Assembly: GCA_963978895.1 (NCBI GenBank)
Contig: OZ022238.1
Coordinates: forward strand, 49,840,205 to 49,904,204
Source of the DNA: Erpobdella octoculata
Lineage: Eukaryota; Annelida; Clitellata; Hirudinida; Erpobdellidae
Direction of reading: 5' to 3'
DNA length: 64,000 bases
The position numbers and the translations under genes are program-made. Of the stretch, positions 1 through 11,535 are shown in pieces; within the stretch, counting starts at the first letter, position 1; each line of letters opens with the position of its first letter. A model generated the notes under the pieces. That model was given only the letters and a program-made list of their open reading frames with translations. It was not told the origin of the DNA and did no database searches.

Positions 1-534
1 TAACTCGTCGTCTCTGTTTCTCTGTCTGTCTGTTTGTTTCTCTGTCTGTTTCAAATCTTGCAATAAATTTTTGAGTCACTTCCTGATGATAGATTTTTTT
101 CAAATTTTGCATACATGCTCAAAATAGAAGACAATGCAATATTCAATTATTAGTTTTACAATAAGTCAATTAATTTAGTTAATTTTAATTAATTTCGATA
201 TTTTGATATAATTAAGATATTTCGACTTTAATATAAAATAAAAGAGTAATATAAGAAAAAACTGATTGCAAAATTTGTGTTTTAATTACATATAAGAGCA
301 TTGGTTTTAAAAATTCGTTTTTAATTTACTTGTTTTGCGTCTACTTTCTTGTTTCATTTTTGATTTCATTTTTTTGTTTCTAACGCCCAATTATTCTTTT
401 ACTGTTTATATTACCATTCAAATGATGTAAATGACCGTTGGCCCTGCTACTTGAAAACGTTATAAAAAAATATATATATATATAGTCAACAGAGTTATGC
501 ATGTGTGTACAAATTGAAATCTTTCACTAAATGA
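1..534. other. AT-rich flank, no gene seen
   Basis: AT-rich DNA. The first 50 bases are a degenerate CTGT/TTTG-rich stretch of a kind often found at the edge of dispersed repeats. I see no coding exon, RNA gene or clear regulatory site. Confidence 0.5.
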
Positions 535-792
535 GCGGGTGTGGGTGAATGAGCGGAAACAAAAACGGCGAAGCGAGTGTGAGCGGGAACGGAGAAGTGA
601 CTGGGAGCGGGGAAAGAAATTTGACGGGGAACGGGAAAGTGACCGGGAGTGGGAAAGCAAGCGGGAACGGGAAAATGACCGGGAGTGGGAAAGCAAGCGG
701 GAACGGGAAAATGACCGGGAGCGGGAGAGCAATCGGGAAATAAAACAGGATCGAGACCTCTAAAAACCCGGGGAACGCCGGGTAGCCCGCTA

Positions 793-793
<1 letters not shown>
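535..793 (+). mobile_element. Dispersed repeat with GGGAACGGGAAA-type core, copy 1
   Basis: The core is a degenerate 12-18 bp repeat of the form GGGAACGGGAAAGCGACC. It ends in a conserved segment (ACCCGGGGAACGCCGGGTA, then GCCCGCTAGT) and runs into a (TA)n tract. Related ends occur at 24155-24190 and 25035-25077, with shorter fragments near 34482, 45410 and 59795, so this is one repeat family. Open frames across it (Gly-Asn or Arg-Ser repeats) are by-products of the unit. The superfamily is not recognised. Confidence 0.6.

Positions 794-886
<93 letters not shown>
794..886. repeat. (TA)n microsatellite
   Basis: About 90 bp of uninterrupted TA dinucleotides follow the CGCTAGT end of the preceding repeat. 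The same end is followed by shorter AT-rich tracts at other copies. Confidence 0.9.
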
Positions 887-888
<2 letters not shown>

Positions 889-1290
889 TGTCATAGTGTT
901 CGTAATTGAGCTCCTCCGAAACGGCTGAACCGACTTTTATGAAACGGAACGGAAAATGACCGGGAACGGGAAAGCGACCGGCAGCGGGAAAGCGACTGGG
1001 AGCGGGAAACCGATCGGAAGCGGAAAGGTAAGCTTTGAAGTTTATAATAAACCATGTAGGTAATGTTTTTCAAAATTTACACAAGTTGGGGGAAATTGAT
1101 CTCCCGGTTCCCTGTGTATGCGACATATTTAAATATGCATTGAGCTTTCGTCTTTGACTGCGAATGTTTTGATTGTATTCATTTTGTCGTGAACATTTTG
1201 TCTGTGAAAGTTTTGTCGTGTTTGTCATGAAAACTCTGTCGTGAACGTTTTGTTGGGAACATTTTGTCGTGGAACCGTTAATTGTCAATA
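887..1290. repeat. Second fragment of the GGGAACGGGAAA repeat plus GTGAACGTTTTGTC tandem repeats
   Basis: At 940-1026 the GGGAACGGGAAAGCGACC motif returns. At 1180-1272 there are about six degenerate 15-16 bp copies of GTGAACGTTTTGTC. No coding potential is recognised. Confidence 0.5.
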
Positions 1291-1828
1291 CAATGCGACA
1301 ATCTTAGAATCGCTTGTTCCTGCACAGATGTAATTCTTTCCGAAAATAAACGTTTTCCAGGACGTCATACAATTTAAAAAAAGATTTCAAGACTGGGCAA
1401 TACTGTAATTGTAAAGACATTTGGTTCAACTATAAACCTAAATTGTTATATAATTAATTTATTTGATTTAAGATAACATTCAAATAGAATCGATGATGTC
1501 CAATTATAATACTTTATGGGAGTACTTAAATAACTTAACATAACATAATTTTTATTGGAGTGAATAAGGAGTCAAATTACTGTGTAATGTTCACTACTAT
1601 TTAAAAATTATCTTCGGTGTTATCATTGTTTGTAAACAAATTATCTGTTAAAAGACCAAAAAATGAGTTTATATATTTTAGACCAAAAAATAATGCAAAA
1701 TAACATCTTATTGCAATAACGCGTATAAAATTTAAAGTATTTTTAAAATTCAAAAGTATATATTTTACTCGCAACAAAATTTTTTGCCGCGAATTTCGTC
1801 TGGTTGATTTTATTTTATCCGGTCTACA

Positions 1829-4800
1829 ATGGCTTCCACAATTCCACAATCTATGGACCAGATATCATCAAACACATATTTAGAGCTTATAATTCAATTA
1901 ACATCATTTCCAGGTGTTATTCTTTGTCTTTTTATTTATTCCACATAATTTTAAAATGTGCAATATAAAATAAAAAAGAAATGGAATGTTAAAGTTTAAA
2001 TTTTAAAAAAATCTTTAAAATTGCCGTAACATTATTTTATGATGTTTTGTGGTTAACCTTAAAATCAGTGAGGGGCTTGGCTTAGCATAGTCATAGTAGT
2101 CTCAGACTGAAATTCAGTATTGTCAGTATTGTGTCTTGTAGTCTTGTCTATGTAAGTATGTGCAGTTCATTCATTGCACTCTGCTGAACTAATAAAATCC
2201 AATATATATTTTTCAAATATAAGCCAAACTGCTTACTACAGAATGCTGCATTAAAATATTTCTTTTATTGAACATAAAGTTTTCCCCTGTCATGTACTCA
2301 TTGCGCTACTTTTAATAAAATTGAATTTCTCTTCATTTATTTCTTTGTTTGTATAAAGGTGGCTTAAAAGCAGGAGGAAACTCCTTTAGGGCATTGCTTT
2401 GTTTTCGTTTGTCTAGTTTTTTCTCTCTCGATGTATGTGAAACGTAAATAAAGAAAAAATGAAAACAAAATTTTTTTAAAAATTGTTGATTGATGAATAC
2501 TATTTAAAAGATGCTAAATAAATGATTGCTTTATTTATTACCATACATTTTATCTTCCTAATTCAGTTGGAGATAATTCAAATTCAGTAAAAAACATATT
2601 GAAAAGTAACATCCAATCGATTTACAAAAGAGTATCTCAAAACAACGAATTTCAAGAACTTTTTGAACTCATTAGGGAAAGTTTTACCGGCTTGGCTATA
2701 TCCCCGAATGCCTCCGACGATTGGTCCAGCGAAAAGATAGCGGGACTTTTTGTCGAGTGGAACCTGTTTTTTCTTGACCTCTACTGCTTGTCCTTGACTA
2801 AAGCCATGAGGAAATACAGAAGACACATCAGAAAGAACGAGTGCGACCCACTGACAGTCAGTCCGCCGGACACTCTGAATTCCATTCAAAGAAAAGCCAT
2901 CGGCTCTTCGATCGATTTTGTTTTCGCTCTGGCCATATCTACGCAACTTCTGCCGGGAGTCGGCATGGCTTTGAATTCAAAGTCCGTCGAGTGTCTGTCC
3001 GGTTTTTCCAAATCCATCGGGTCGACGAATGTCGATTTCATGAGGAAATCGCTGAACGCCATGATAGACTTGTTTGAATCAAAATTCACTTTCATGTTTA
3101 AAGAATACATAACCTCTCACCACTTCAACGCTTATCTATCCGCCATCTTCCAAATCGCTCACTGTCCGAATTACTTGACGAAAGAACGCGCTGGAAAATA
3201 CCGGTCGAACGATCAAAAGGTGGTCGTCGAATGCGATCTAAAAACCGAAGAGGAAATACAAAGATACCGGGAGTATTTGTCCGACCTGATTCATCTCTCG
3301 TCTCAGAAGTTTATTTTCAGGGAATTGATGATGTTGATTGGAGGCTGCTCGAATGGGGATGTTAGCTTAACTAATTTACATTTATTTGGTTAATTATGTG
3401 GGTGTTAGCTAAGCTTATGTAGATTTATTATTTAATTAGGCAGTGTTAGCTTAACTTATTTACATTTATTTGCTAATTTAATTAATCAGCAAAACTTGTT
3501 TAATTAGATTCCTATGAAATGTAATCATTTTAAAGAATCTTTGCCCTCCATGTTGCAATTGTTGAGGTTGTACCTGGCCTCTTTGTATTATCAGCTCTGT
3601 TGGAATTATCTTCTTAGTTCAAGTTTTACGATATAGATGATCTTTTTCAGACTGCAGCTTCCTGCCAAGAGCGGCAAACGAAAACTCCAAAATGGCTGAT
3701 GAGAAGCAGTAGTCACTACGTTAGAGAATGCATTATGAAGAAAGATGGCATTGAATCGCTCATCCTCTCCCTTTCTGATGAAGCTTTAGGTTTGGTTTTT
3801 TATATTGGCATTTTAAAATATTTTTTTTAAATTTTCTGAACCTTACCTGTATTTGATTTATTATTTATAAACATAAATGAACGGAGTAGGATAAAGCCAC
3901 TGGCCGTCTTTGACTTTGGCACGCGCTTTCTCTTTATGCTCAATGCGGGTCTTGTGCTGAACACCAACGATGCGACATGGTGTTCATCTGCTCAGCGTTC
4001 ATGTGTTTTATCCGCTCAGCCTGGTTTAATCTGTATTTCATCTTGATCGTACCGGCGGTAGGATGCGTCTAAAATCTAGGGACTTGATAGGATACTGGAT
4101 TCGCATAAATATTATTACTTATTTATTTGTTGATCTGAGAAATTTAAAGCGGTGTATAGACTTCAAGGCCCTGTGTAAAAATTAACATATAAAATGTCAT
4201 GTCAATTCAGATAATATTTTATCCTGTAATTTTTTGAACTGCTCCCAAAAAATCCTTGTTTTCGATTGGACAATTGATTAAAGCTGTCACCAGGAGAAAT
4301 ATATAAAAGCATTTATACACAAGCTCGATCTGGATACTGTCAGTCTCTACTGTTTTCGCAGCCCACTCTTCTTAAGGGTACCATATTTTTGGGTAAACCT
4401 TCTATAGACCAGCTAAGGACTTCATGGATTGTTCTTTTTGAAGGTTGCTACTATAGTACTGCACGGGCCGATTTTTTGTGGCCCCGGCCCGTCTCGTAAG
4501 CCAAAATTCCAGGCCTGGCCCGTTTTTTACAGGCCTAAAATTCCTATATACTTGGGAAAAAATTTCGGCCTGGCCGCCCGAGGACCCTAAAATCACGGCT
4601 TGGCTCGCGTAGGCCGAGATTTTTTCCCAAGTACTAGGGATGTCACGGGTAGTACTTTTTGGAGTTTTCGGGTTCGGGTTCGGGTTCGGGTTTGTGAAAC
4701 TAGAGTTTTCGGGTTCGAGTTCGGGTTCGGGTTTGTGAAACTAGAGTTTTCGGGTTCGGGTTCGGGTTTGTAAAACTTGAGTTTTCGGGTTCGGGTTCGG

Positions 4801-7800
4801 GTTCGGGTTTGTGAAACTCAGGTTTTCGGGTTCGGGTTCGGGTTTGTAGTTTTCCAAAAACCGGGTTCGGGTTCGGGTTCGGGTTCGGGTTCGGGTACTG
4901 GTTTATGATTTCAAATTCCTGGATTGATTTTAAATTTACCTAGTGTATATACATATACAAACGAGAGCGATCAATTCATCCATTGGACATTACACGTTTT
5001 GAATAAACTCTAACAAGTTATTTTTTTAGCTTTCCAAATAATGTGATTTCTTTGGCCGAAGGAGGCTTAATTATTTTAGTTCGTTCGTGGCTCGGTCCGG
5101 CCAGATAATAAGGCGGATTAGTGGTCTAGTTTACACACTCACCAATAAAATGACCTATTTGTGTTATTTGTTACGCAAAGGTGATAATACAAAACTTGCA
5201 TGGCTTGCGGTTAGCATAATACGTTACCTCTTAAATTATCATAATTCATTAATTTTTTCGCGGCTCGGTCCGGTCGGGCAATCAGGCGGATTAGTGTCCT
5301 AGCTTACACATTTGCCAATAAAATAACTGTGGCGCATAGATCATTTATAGACTTTGCCAGTTAAAGTTTAGGATTATGCAATATTATCTTTATAACAAAG
5401 GGTCTTTGTTATATCAGAAAAACTTTGAGTATATGAATGAATAAATATAAGGTTATATAACTGAAGTAAAAAGTTTAGAGTCATGGCTATCCGCGATTTC
5501 TTCGACCGAAGGAGGCTTAATTATTTTAGTTCGTTCGCGGCTCGGTCCGGCCTGATTATAATCAAACGGATTAGTGGTTTAGTTTACACAATCACTAATA
5601 AAATGACGTATTTGTGTTATTTGTTACGCAAAGGTGATAATACAAAACTTCTACGCTCGCGATTAGTATAATATGTTACGTCAACAAAACTTGTAATTTA
5701 TTAATCTCTAAGACACAGCTTTTATAAAGATTTATTTGTTCACAACTCCGAGTTCGGGTATTAGGCTTATAAATTTTCGGGTTCGAGTTCGGGTTCGGGT
5801 ATCAATTTTTCACATTTTCGGGTTCGAGTTCGGGTTCGGGTATCAAGTTTTCTCATTTTCGGGTTCGGGTTCGGGTTCGGGTATCAAGTTTTCACATTTT
5901 CGGGTTCGGGTTCGGGTTCGGGTACCAAATTTTCACACTTTCGGGTTCGAGTTCGGGTTCGGGTATCAGAAAAAGACCGGGTAGTACCGAACTCGGGTTC
6001 GGGTTCGGGTACCCGTGACATCCCTACCAAGTACATAGGAATTTAGTTGCTACAGCTCTCTGCTGGGTGTGTTAAATTTTTTCCAAGTTTTTTTTAACAC
6101 AGAAAGTTCTAAACAAACTCTTTCTGTCAGATAACCAGGTCTTTGAAGGTGGAAAACCAGCAAATGTGAACTGGAGCAAGTGCTGCATGGTCGCACGCAT
6201 CATCACAAACTGTCCACTGTGCAGCTGCCCGGAGGTTGAATATTCATCCAATGTTCTGAAGCAGGTTTTTATATTGAACAATTTAAAAAAAAACTTTTAT
6301 TGTTTTTTTTTCAAGAGCTGCACTGTTTTTATTCTATTTAGAATAGTTTAGAACCAGTTACTTGGCTCAGTGGTTTCTAATGTTTGCCTAAAGGGAGGTT
6401 CACAAAAAGGGTTTTCAGTTGAAAACTTTTTTTTTGAAAACTCTTATTTCTGGAATAACATCCAGTCCCAACCTTAATTCCAAATTGGATGAAATAAATT
6501 GATGTTATCGAAGACTATATTTATTGAAATTGCTTCTGGTAAGGCTGAGGTGCGTTCATCAATCGCCCCTATGTATGTCATGACCTTATTATGTCCTGAC
6601 CTTATTATGTTGTGACCTCATTATGTCCTGACCTTATTATGTTGTGACCTCATTATGTCATGATCTTATTATGTTATTACTATATTTTGTTATCATCATT
6701 TAGTGTTCACTACCTTAGATACGTTATACTATGTGTTTCTTCGTTATCAGATATTCGAGATCATCCGATCCCTGTATTACATAGAGGAGGGATCGGAAGG
6801 AAAAGGACTCACGGTTCGACCGCAGATCTGCAAATCGATGGTGCCGATACTGGTCAAAGTGATGGACACTTTCTCCGCTTCCCAGCCGACGTCCTTCGTC
6901 GATCACATTCTCCGGAAAGTGGCCGGGCCTCTATTCGCGTGCAGCTCCTCGACCGTGGAATGTAACTTTTTTTTATTTCCGTCGAATAGAATTTGTTCTC
7001 TTTTTGCAGTTGCGTTTTTTATTCCAGCTTCAGTTTGTCGGAAAGCATCCCGCGAGGTCGTTTCAGCGCAGGATTTCTCTCTTTGTATTGAAACACTTCA
7101 CGAAGTAAGTCGTTTTGCTTTTTATACTTCGGAAAAAAAATTTTCGACTTGTTATAGATAAATAGATATTATTTTATAGCTTCTAATTATTTCTTTTTTT
7201 AAATTTAATGTATCATGGCAAAAGTATTTTTATAATAATACATTTTAATAAGATATAATTGTTTTAAATTTTTTTCAGATTGTAGTAATCTTTCATTATC
7301 CTCAATCAACTCTTTCCTCTTCTCTTGTTCCATTCCTCGACGTTCTCTTCCGTCTGCACGTGTACTCGTCTGCTAATCCGACCTATCTCAGGTATTCGTG
7401 TTTTCAATCCAATCTATCTCAGGTGTTCGTGTTTTTAATCCAACCTATCTCAGGTATTCTTGTTTTCAATCCAACCTATCTCAGGTATTTGTGTTTTTAA
7501 TCCAACCTATCTCAGGTATTATTGTTTTCAATCCAACCTATCTCAGGCATTCGTGTTTTTAATCCAACCTATCTCAGGTATTCATGTTTTTAATCTTCTA
7601 GCTTCCATCAATGTATTACTTTTATCAGTTTTACATATTATGTATAACATAGTATAATATTGTACATAATAAAATGGCTTAAAAATCATTAAGCCACATA
7701 AACAATTAGCAAATTTAAAAAATTATGCTAATAAAATTTTTTAATATGACGATTATAATAGTATAATACGATACCATGATACGATGGTTTAAAAGTCATT

Positions 7801-9994
7801 CACATTAAACCACATTCACTACGAGCAATTTTACAAGAATTATGCTAATAAAAATTGTTAATATAACGATCCTAGTTTCTCCGTTGAATCTCTCATTGAT
7901 CGCATATTCAACAACATGGAACCGAATCAAGTGGCGTCCATTTTGAAACGACTTTCCGGTCTGGAAGTTGACGAATCTGCTAGTCTCCGCCCTCTTCTGT
8001 CTATGAATGAAAATCTTGAATTCGTCCCTGGAGAGTCTGGTGGGATCAGGGTTGTACTGATCGATCGATACAAAAGGTTTCCTTTGTGTTTTATTTCTTT
8101 GTTTTACATTTTGAACGTTTTTTTCCCGAGAGCTGCTTAGTTTGATACTGCGTGTATTGTATATTTAGGAATACTTTTTTTTTTAATATAAGAAAAGATA
8201 TGAGCAATTAAGGCCATAATCATCATCACATCATCATCGTCATCATCTCAATCATATCATAATCACATCATCATAATCACATCATCATCATCGTCGTCAT
8301 CGTCATCTTTTTTCTTCCAGACCTTTGAGTCGTGTGGACCTTCTTGATGAAATCGAGAAGAGAGTAGCGTGTCTGGTCAGCATCATTTCCCTGTTGAAGG
8401 ATCGGGAAGCGGTCGCCACGGAGATCTTCCTGGCCTGCCTCCGCGAGCTGACGTGCATCGTCTCGCAGGAAATCGACTCGGAAAACGACGCGGTCTCGTC
8501 TGTCGTCGCGATAAAGAATTTCGACGTCGAAAAGTGGGGGAAAAATATCCTGCTTCTGACCCTGCTGAGTGGACTTGTGGAGAAGTTCGATGACCTATGC
8601 ATGACCAACATCGGTCATATATTCCTCTTCTCCCAGGCAGGTTTTTTTTTCAAAGTTGTTGAAACGATCTAAAAACGATCGCTGTTTTAGTTTCGCTCGA
8701 TTCATTGCGGTCATTCAAGTATTTTCAACATGGAATTCTTATTTAAACAAATGCACTTGATTATTAGTTAATGAATTAATTAATTGAGATAAAACAATAT
8801 ACCAAAAAAAATCAGTATTCAAATAATAACGTGATTTTGTTTGTTTTGTTGTTTCGTTTTCTATCAGGCGACTATGGAGCACAGCATACAAGTATTAAAG
8901 AAACCGAAAAGTCTGTTGACTTGCGTCACATCGGTTGACGACTTTCAGATGGAAACTCTTGCTCTCGTCATCGGACTTCTTGCCACCGTGATATTCGATT
9001 GCGATCAAGTTGGGTTCACTTTTTTCTTCTTCATAAAATTGCTTCTTCTTTTTTCTCAATTGATTTTAATTTGCTCGTAAGATCTTTTGACGTTTTTGGT
9101 GTCACGATACTTGATTATAATTATCGAATAAAACCGTTTTGACCTGTAGTACGACTTTCCAAAACGTCCAAATATTCAAGCAAATTTATAATTATTATCA
9201 AAACTTAACTAAATTTTTAGTTTAAACAAGGTTAAAGAGTTTTCCTAATTTGATTGCAGATATCGTGCAGTACGCTGTCAGAAGCAGAGAAGTTAGTTTC
9301 ATCGCTGAGGTATCTGTCCAATCATCATTCTTCGTCGGAGGTGCGATCTTCGGCACACGAACTCGTGAGGATCATCGCCCACCAGGCGTCGACAAACCCC
9401 GGCGACGAAAGTATTTACACTCCTTCCAGCGTCGTCAACCTGGAGTCAAAGCGTTCTAAAGAAAGCTGCTTTGGTATAAGTATCGCTTCCCAGGCGGCCT
9501 CTTCCCGCGGTGACGATCAGAAGCCGAAAGCCTCATCTTCGTTGATGTCCAGCTTGAGTTTCATCGTGAGATCCTTGACCGATCAAGAGATGAGTAAAAC
9601 CTGCTCGATCGAAAGTCTCAGTACTCTTACGCCTATCGTCAAGACTTCTCAGAAGGGTAACTTTTCGAGATCCACTCTCGTGGATTCCCTGTCTTCCGAT
9701 CGCGCAGGGAACCACGTGTCGACTGCGAGCAGTACCTCTCTCAAGGGGAATGCCGAGTCGAAAAAGTCTCGCCTGTCGTCAGCAATGGGAGAACCCAAGC
9801 TTCTTTCCTCGATCGCCGGCAGGAATAGCAAGTCTGTTCACTTTAGCAGTACCGTGCACTCCAACGAGATCGACGCGAGACAGCGCCCGTCGCAAAAGGT
9901 TTCCGACGAAAGCGGTCTAGCGAATAACGCGACTTACTGCGATGAGGTTAACACTTTGCTTAGGGCTTGTGGAAAGTTGAGCTATAATGACTGA
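1829..9994 (+). CDS. TANGO6: TANGO6-like protein (transport and Golgi organisation 6), C-terminus apparently missing
   Basis: Human TANGO6 (TMCO7) is a HEAT-repeat-type protein linked to ER-Golgi transport. Eleven phase-compatible exons are seen: 1829-1913, 2567-3360, 3651-3789, 6131-6264, 6751-6961, 7010-7104, 7279-7391, 7876-8076, 8321-8636, 8868-9008 and 9260-9994, giving 987 residues. Recognition rests on TPKWLMRSSS with the following helix, the VNWSKCCMVARIITNCP segment, and FQMETLALVIGLLATVIFD followed by a helix ending in HELVRIIAHQ. All match the order in the vertebrate protein. The last exon then encodes about 190 Ser/Lys-rich residues and stops 16 residues after DEVNTLLRACG, about where the RTP1_C1 domain should begin. 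The intron after 8636 starts with GC. The acceptor at 7876 is weak. Identity was judged by eye from remembered family sequence; an unrelated HEAT protein is less likely. Confidence 0.72.
3361..3490 (+). repeat. Three ~41 bp units starting at the TANGO6 exon 2 donor
   Basis: The splice donor GTTAGC at 3361 is the first base of a GTTAGCTTAACTAATTTACA-type unit. Diverged copies begin at about 3409 (GTTAGCTAAGCTTATG) and 3443 (GTTAGCTTAACTTATTTACA). Each copy therefore repeats the donor and its downstream context. Confidence 0.6.
4444..4634. mobile_element. GC-rich inverted-repeat element hosting a nested hAT insertion
   Basis: The segment begins TACTGCACGGGCCGATTTTT and carries internal inverted copies of a GGCCTGG-rich motif. 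The octamer GTTGCTAC stands just before it (4444-4451) and again near 6046, after the nested element, suggesting an 8-bp target duplication. The CTGCACGGG terminus recurs at about 60325 (inverted) and 60865, so it is a family. Assignment to the hAT superfamily is inferred from duplication length. Confidence 0.45.
4635..6026. mobile_element. Non-autonomous hAT element, 1.39 kb, with TTCGGG subterminal arrays
   Basis: Perfect 17-bp terminal inverted repeats are present: TAGGGATGTCACGGGTA on the left and its reverse complement on the right. The 8-bp target site CCAAGTAC occurs at 4627-4634 and 6027-6034. Both subterminal regions are long TTCGGG/TTCGAG hexamer arrays. The middle holds three copies (about 5085, 5260 and 5530) of a ~140 bp segment with GGCTCGGTCCGGCC. 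There is no transposase frame. It lies in the intron between TANGO6 exons 3 and 4. Confidence 0.88.
6572..6668. repeat. ~17 bp tandem repeat TTATGTCCTGACC
   Basis: Five to six degenerate copies of (TTATGTC/TTGTGACCT) lie about 80 bp upstream of the TANGO6 acceptor at 6751. Confidence 0.7.
7381..7597 (+). repeat. Seven 31-bp units, each containing the TANGO6 exon 7 splice donor
   Basis: The unit contains ACCTATCTCAG|GTATTCGTG followed by TTTTCAATCCA. Its first copy holds the last 11 coding bases of the exon ending at 7391 and the true donor. Six more copies follow head to tail with 31-bp spacing. All keep CTCAG followed by G; copy six has GGC in place of GGT. Because 31 is not a multiple of 3, use of a later donor would change frame. 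Confidence 0.9.
7675..7875 (+). repeat. Two diverged ~100-bp direct repeats ending at the TANGO6 exon 8 acceptor
   Basis: The block at about 7675-7760 (ATTATGCTAATAAAATTTTT and ACGATTATAATAG) is repeated at 7790-7875 (ATTATGCTAATAAAAATTGT and ACGATCCTAG). The second copy ends at the splice acceptor used for the exon starting at 7876. The acceptor has a poor pyrimidine tract. Confidence 0.55.
8215..8312. repeat. (ATC)n-rich microsatellite before a TANGO6 acceptor
   Basis: Imperfect CATCATCATCGTCATC repeats run to within about 10 bp of the acceptor at 8320 and form much of the upstream pyrimidine-rich tract. Confidence 0.8.
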
Positions 9995-11535
9995 TGAATA
10001 GAGTTGAGAATGGAATGAATTTCTCTTATGAAAATCGTGCAAATCAGATGAAGAAAGATCAAGGAATTGAGTGTTGTACATTCAAGCATGTCCTTGAAGG
10101 CTTACAGAATGGTTATGATGAGTCAGCAAAATGCCAGCCTACGGAAATGTACTGCCTTGATAAATTACTTTGAGTGGGGATTCCGCTAAACTACAAGGTT
10201 GAGGTTTTTTTTTAAATGGACTTATTTCAAAGAACGTATTTTTTGGTGTGTAGATTTTCTTTGGTAGAAATTAAAAACATTCGTATTTCTATTTCTATTG
10301 CTGGCTTAATCACTTACTCGGTCAGTTATGCAACTTCAACAATAAAATTGATCTTTTCAGGTTGAAAAGATGATAAGCAGTGGTTTCAGAAGTTTTATCA
10401 TCAACTTTCAGAGGAGAAAAAATAGTTAAAAGACTATAAAGGTGTTACCATCTGTGTCATCAGTAGTTCCATCGTTGGTTGAAAGTGTCGGACATTGCTA
10501 CATTGTGATATTTGGTTATTTGTGCCATGTTTAAACAACATATTCTACTATTGTTTCGACATTATGTTGTTTCTTGAGAAATGAAAAATTATAACAATAT
10601 TAGTAGCTAGTAGTAGCTACAATCTAAATATTATTTGCTGAGAAGTGGGTTTGTGACCATAAACTGTTATATAAAATGCGATTGTGACCACCCAATCAGT
10701 TACCAGCTCAACTCACTCGAATGCGATCATGGAAACGTAAAACTAAATGAAAGGTGAAAAACTGCAAGTTTAGGTAGGATCCAAAAATCTGGTTGTACCG
10801 CAACTTTCAGCGAAAATGCGTTGCTTAATTTTTTTAACCGAATTTTAGACTAGTCGAACATTTAGAAATGTTAGTTGATTTAATAAGATTGTCGAAAAAC
10901 ACCCGTGCACATTTTATGTTCGGCCAGAGGAAATAGGAAAAATATCAGACTGGCGTGTCTTTAATCCCTAACTTATAAGATCAGATTTTCCTGCTGCTTT
11001 ACTTATGCAATAATTCACCAGTATTAATAGTTTAAATTCTCGGGGTGTGTTGCGTGATAGAATTGCATGTGGTCTTTTATATAATACAATGGGATTATCC
11101 CCACTAATAGCCTCACACAAATCGGTGAGAGCTGTCATTCTAAAGCTATCCTCTAGTCTAGGCTGAAAAGTGAGCCCATCATAAATAAATTTTTCTACTA
11201 AATTTCAAGTTTTTAAATTTGACTGTTTATATATTATTTAATAGGCCAATAGATATATCATTCTATTTTTAGTTCTAGCGGTCATTAATGTGCAGTTGCA
11301 ATTGCGAATCAAAAGATTGTAATGTCTTTGTCTAAGTGGGCTTTTGCTGCGGAAAGACTTAATTTCACGGGATAGGTGGAATAAATCGAGATAATTATCA
11401 GATTTTTTTGTTCTTAACGGTTATACGATTCTGTTTGACTACTAGCCAGTACTTTTGCCGTTTGAATTTCGTCTTCAGCCTACACACCACAACTTTCATT
11501 TTGAAAATTAACGTCTTGTTTTGTGTACAACCACC
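9995..11535 (+). other. TANGO6 3' UTR and spacer to FXR
   Basis: The stop at 9992-9994 is followed by AT-rich non-coding DNA with an AATAAA at about 10342, a plausible polyadenylation signal. A 59-codon frame begins just after the stop but shows no recognisable similarity. The FXR promoter must lie in the last several hundred bases. No CGG-repeat tract is present before the FXR start. Confidence 0.5.

Noticed and set aside
4660..6000. TTCGGG hexamer runs as interstitial telomere
   Set aside because: They lie inside the ends of a hAT element with clear inverted repeats and target duplication.
7381..7597. CRISPR-like regular repeats
   Set aside because: Units are contiguous with no unique spacers, in a eukaryotic intron; this is a minisatellite.
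9988..10180. 59-codon frame after the TANGO6 stop (starting MNRVENGMNF)
   Set aside because: No resemblance to the missing RTP1_C1/C2 region, no acceptor before it; treated as 3' UTR.
11400..11535. CGG repeat in the FXR 5' region, as in human FMR1
   Set aside because: Looked for and not present; the 5' region is AT-rich.
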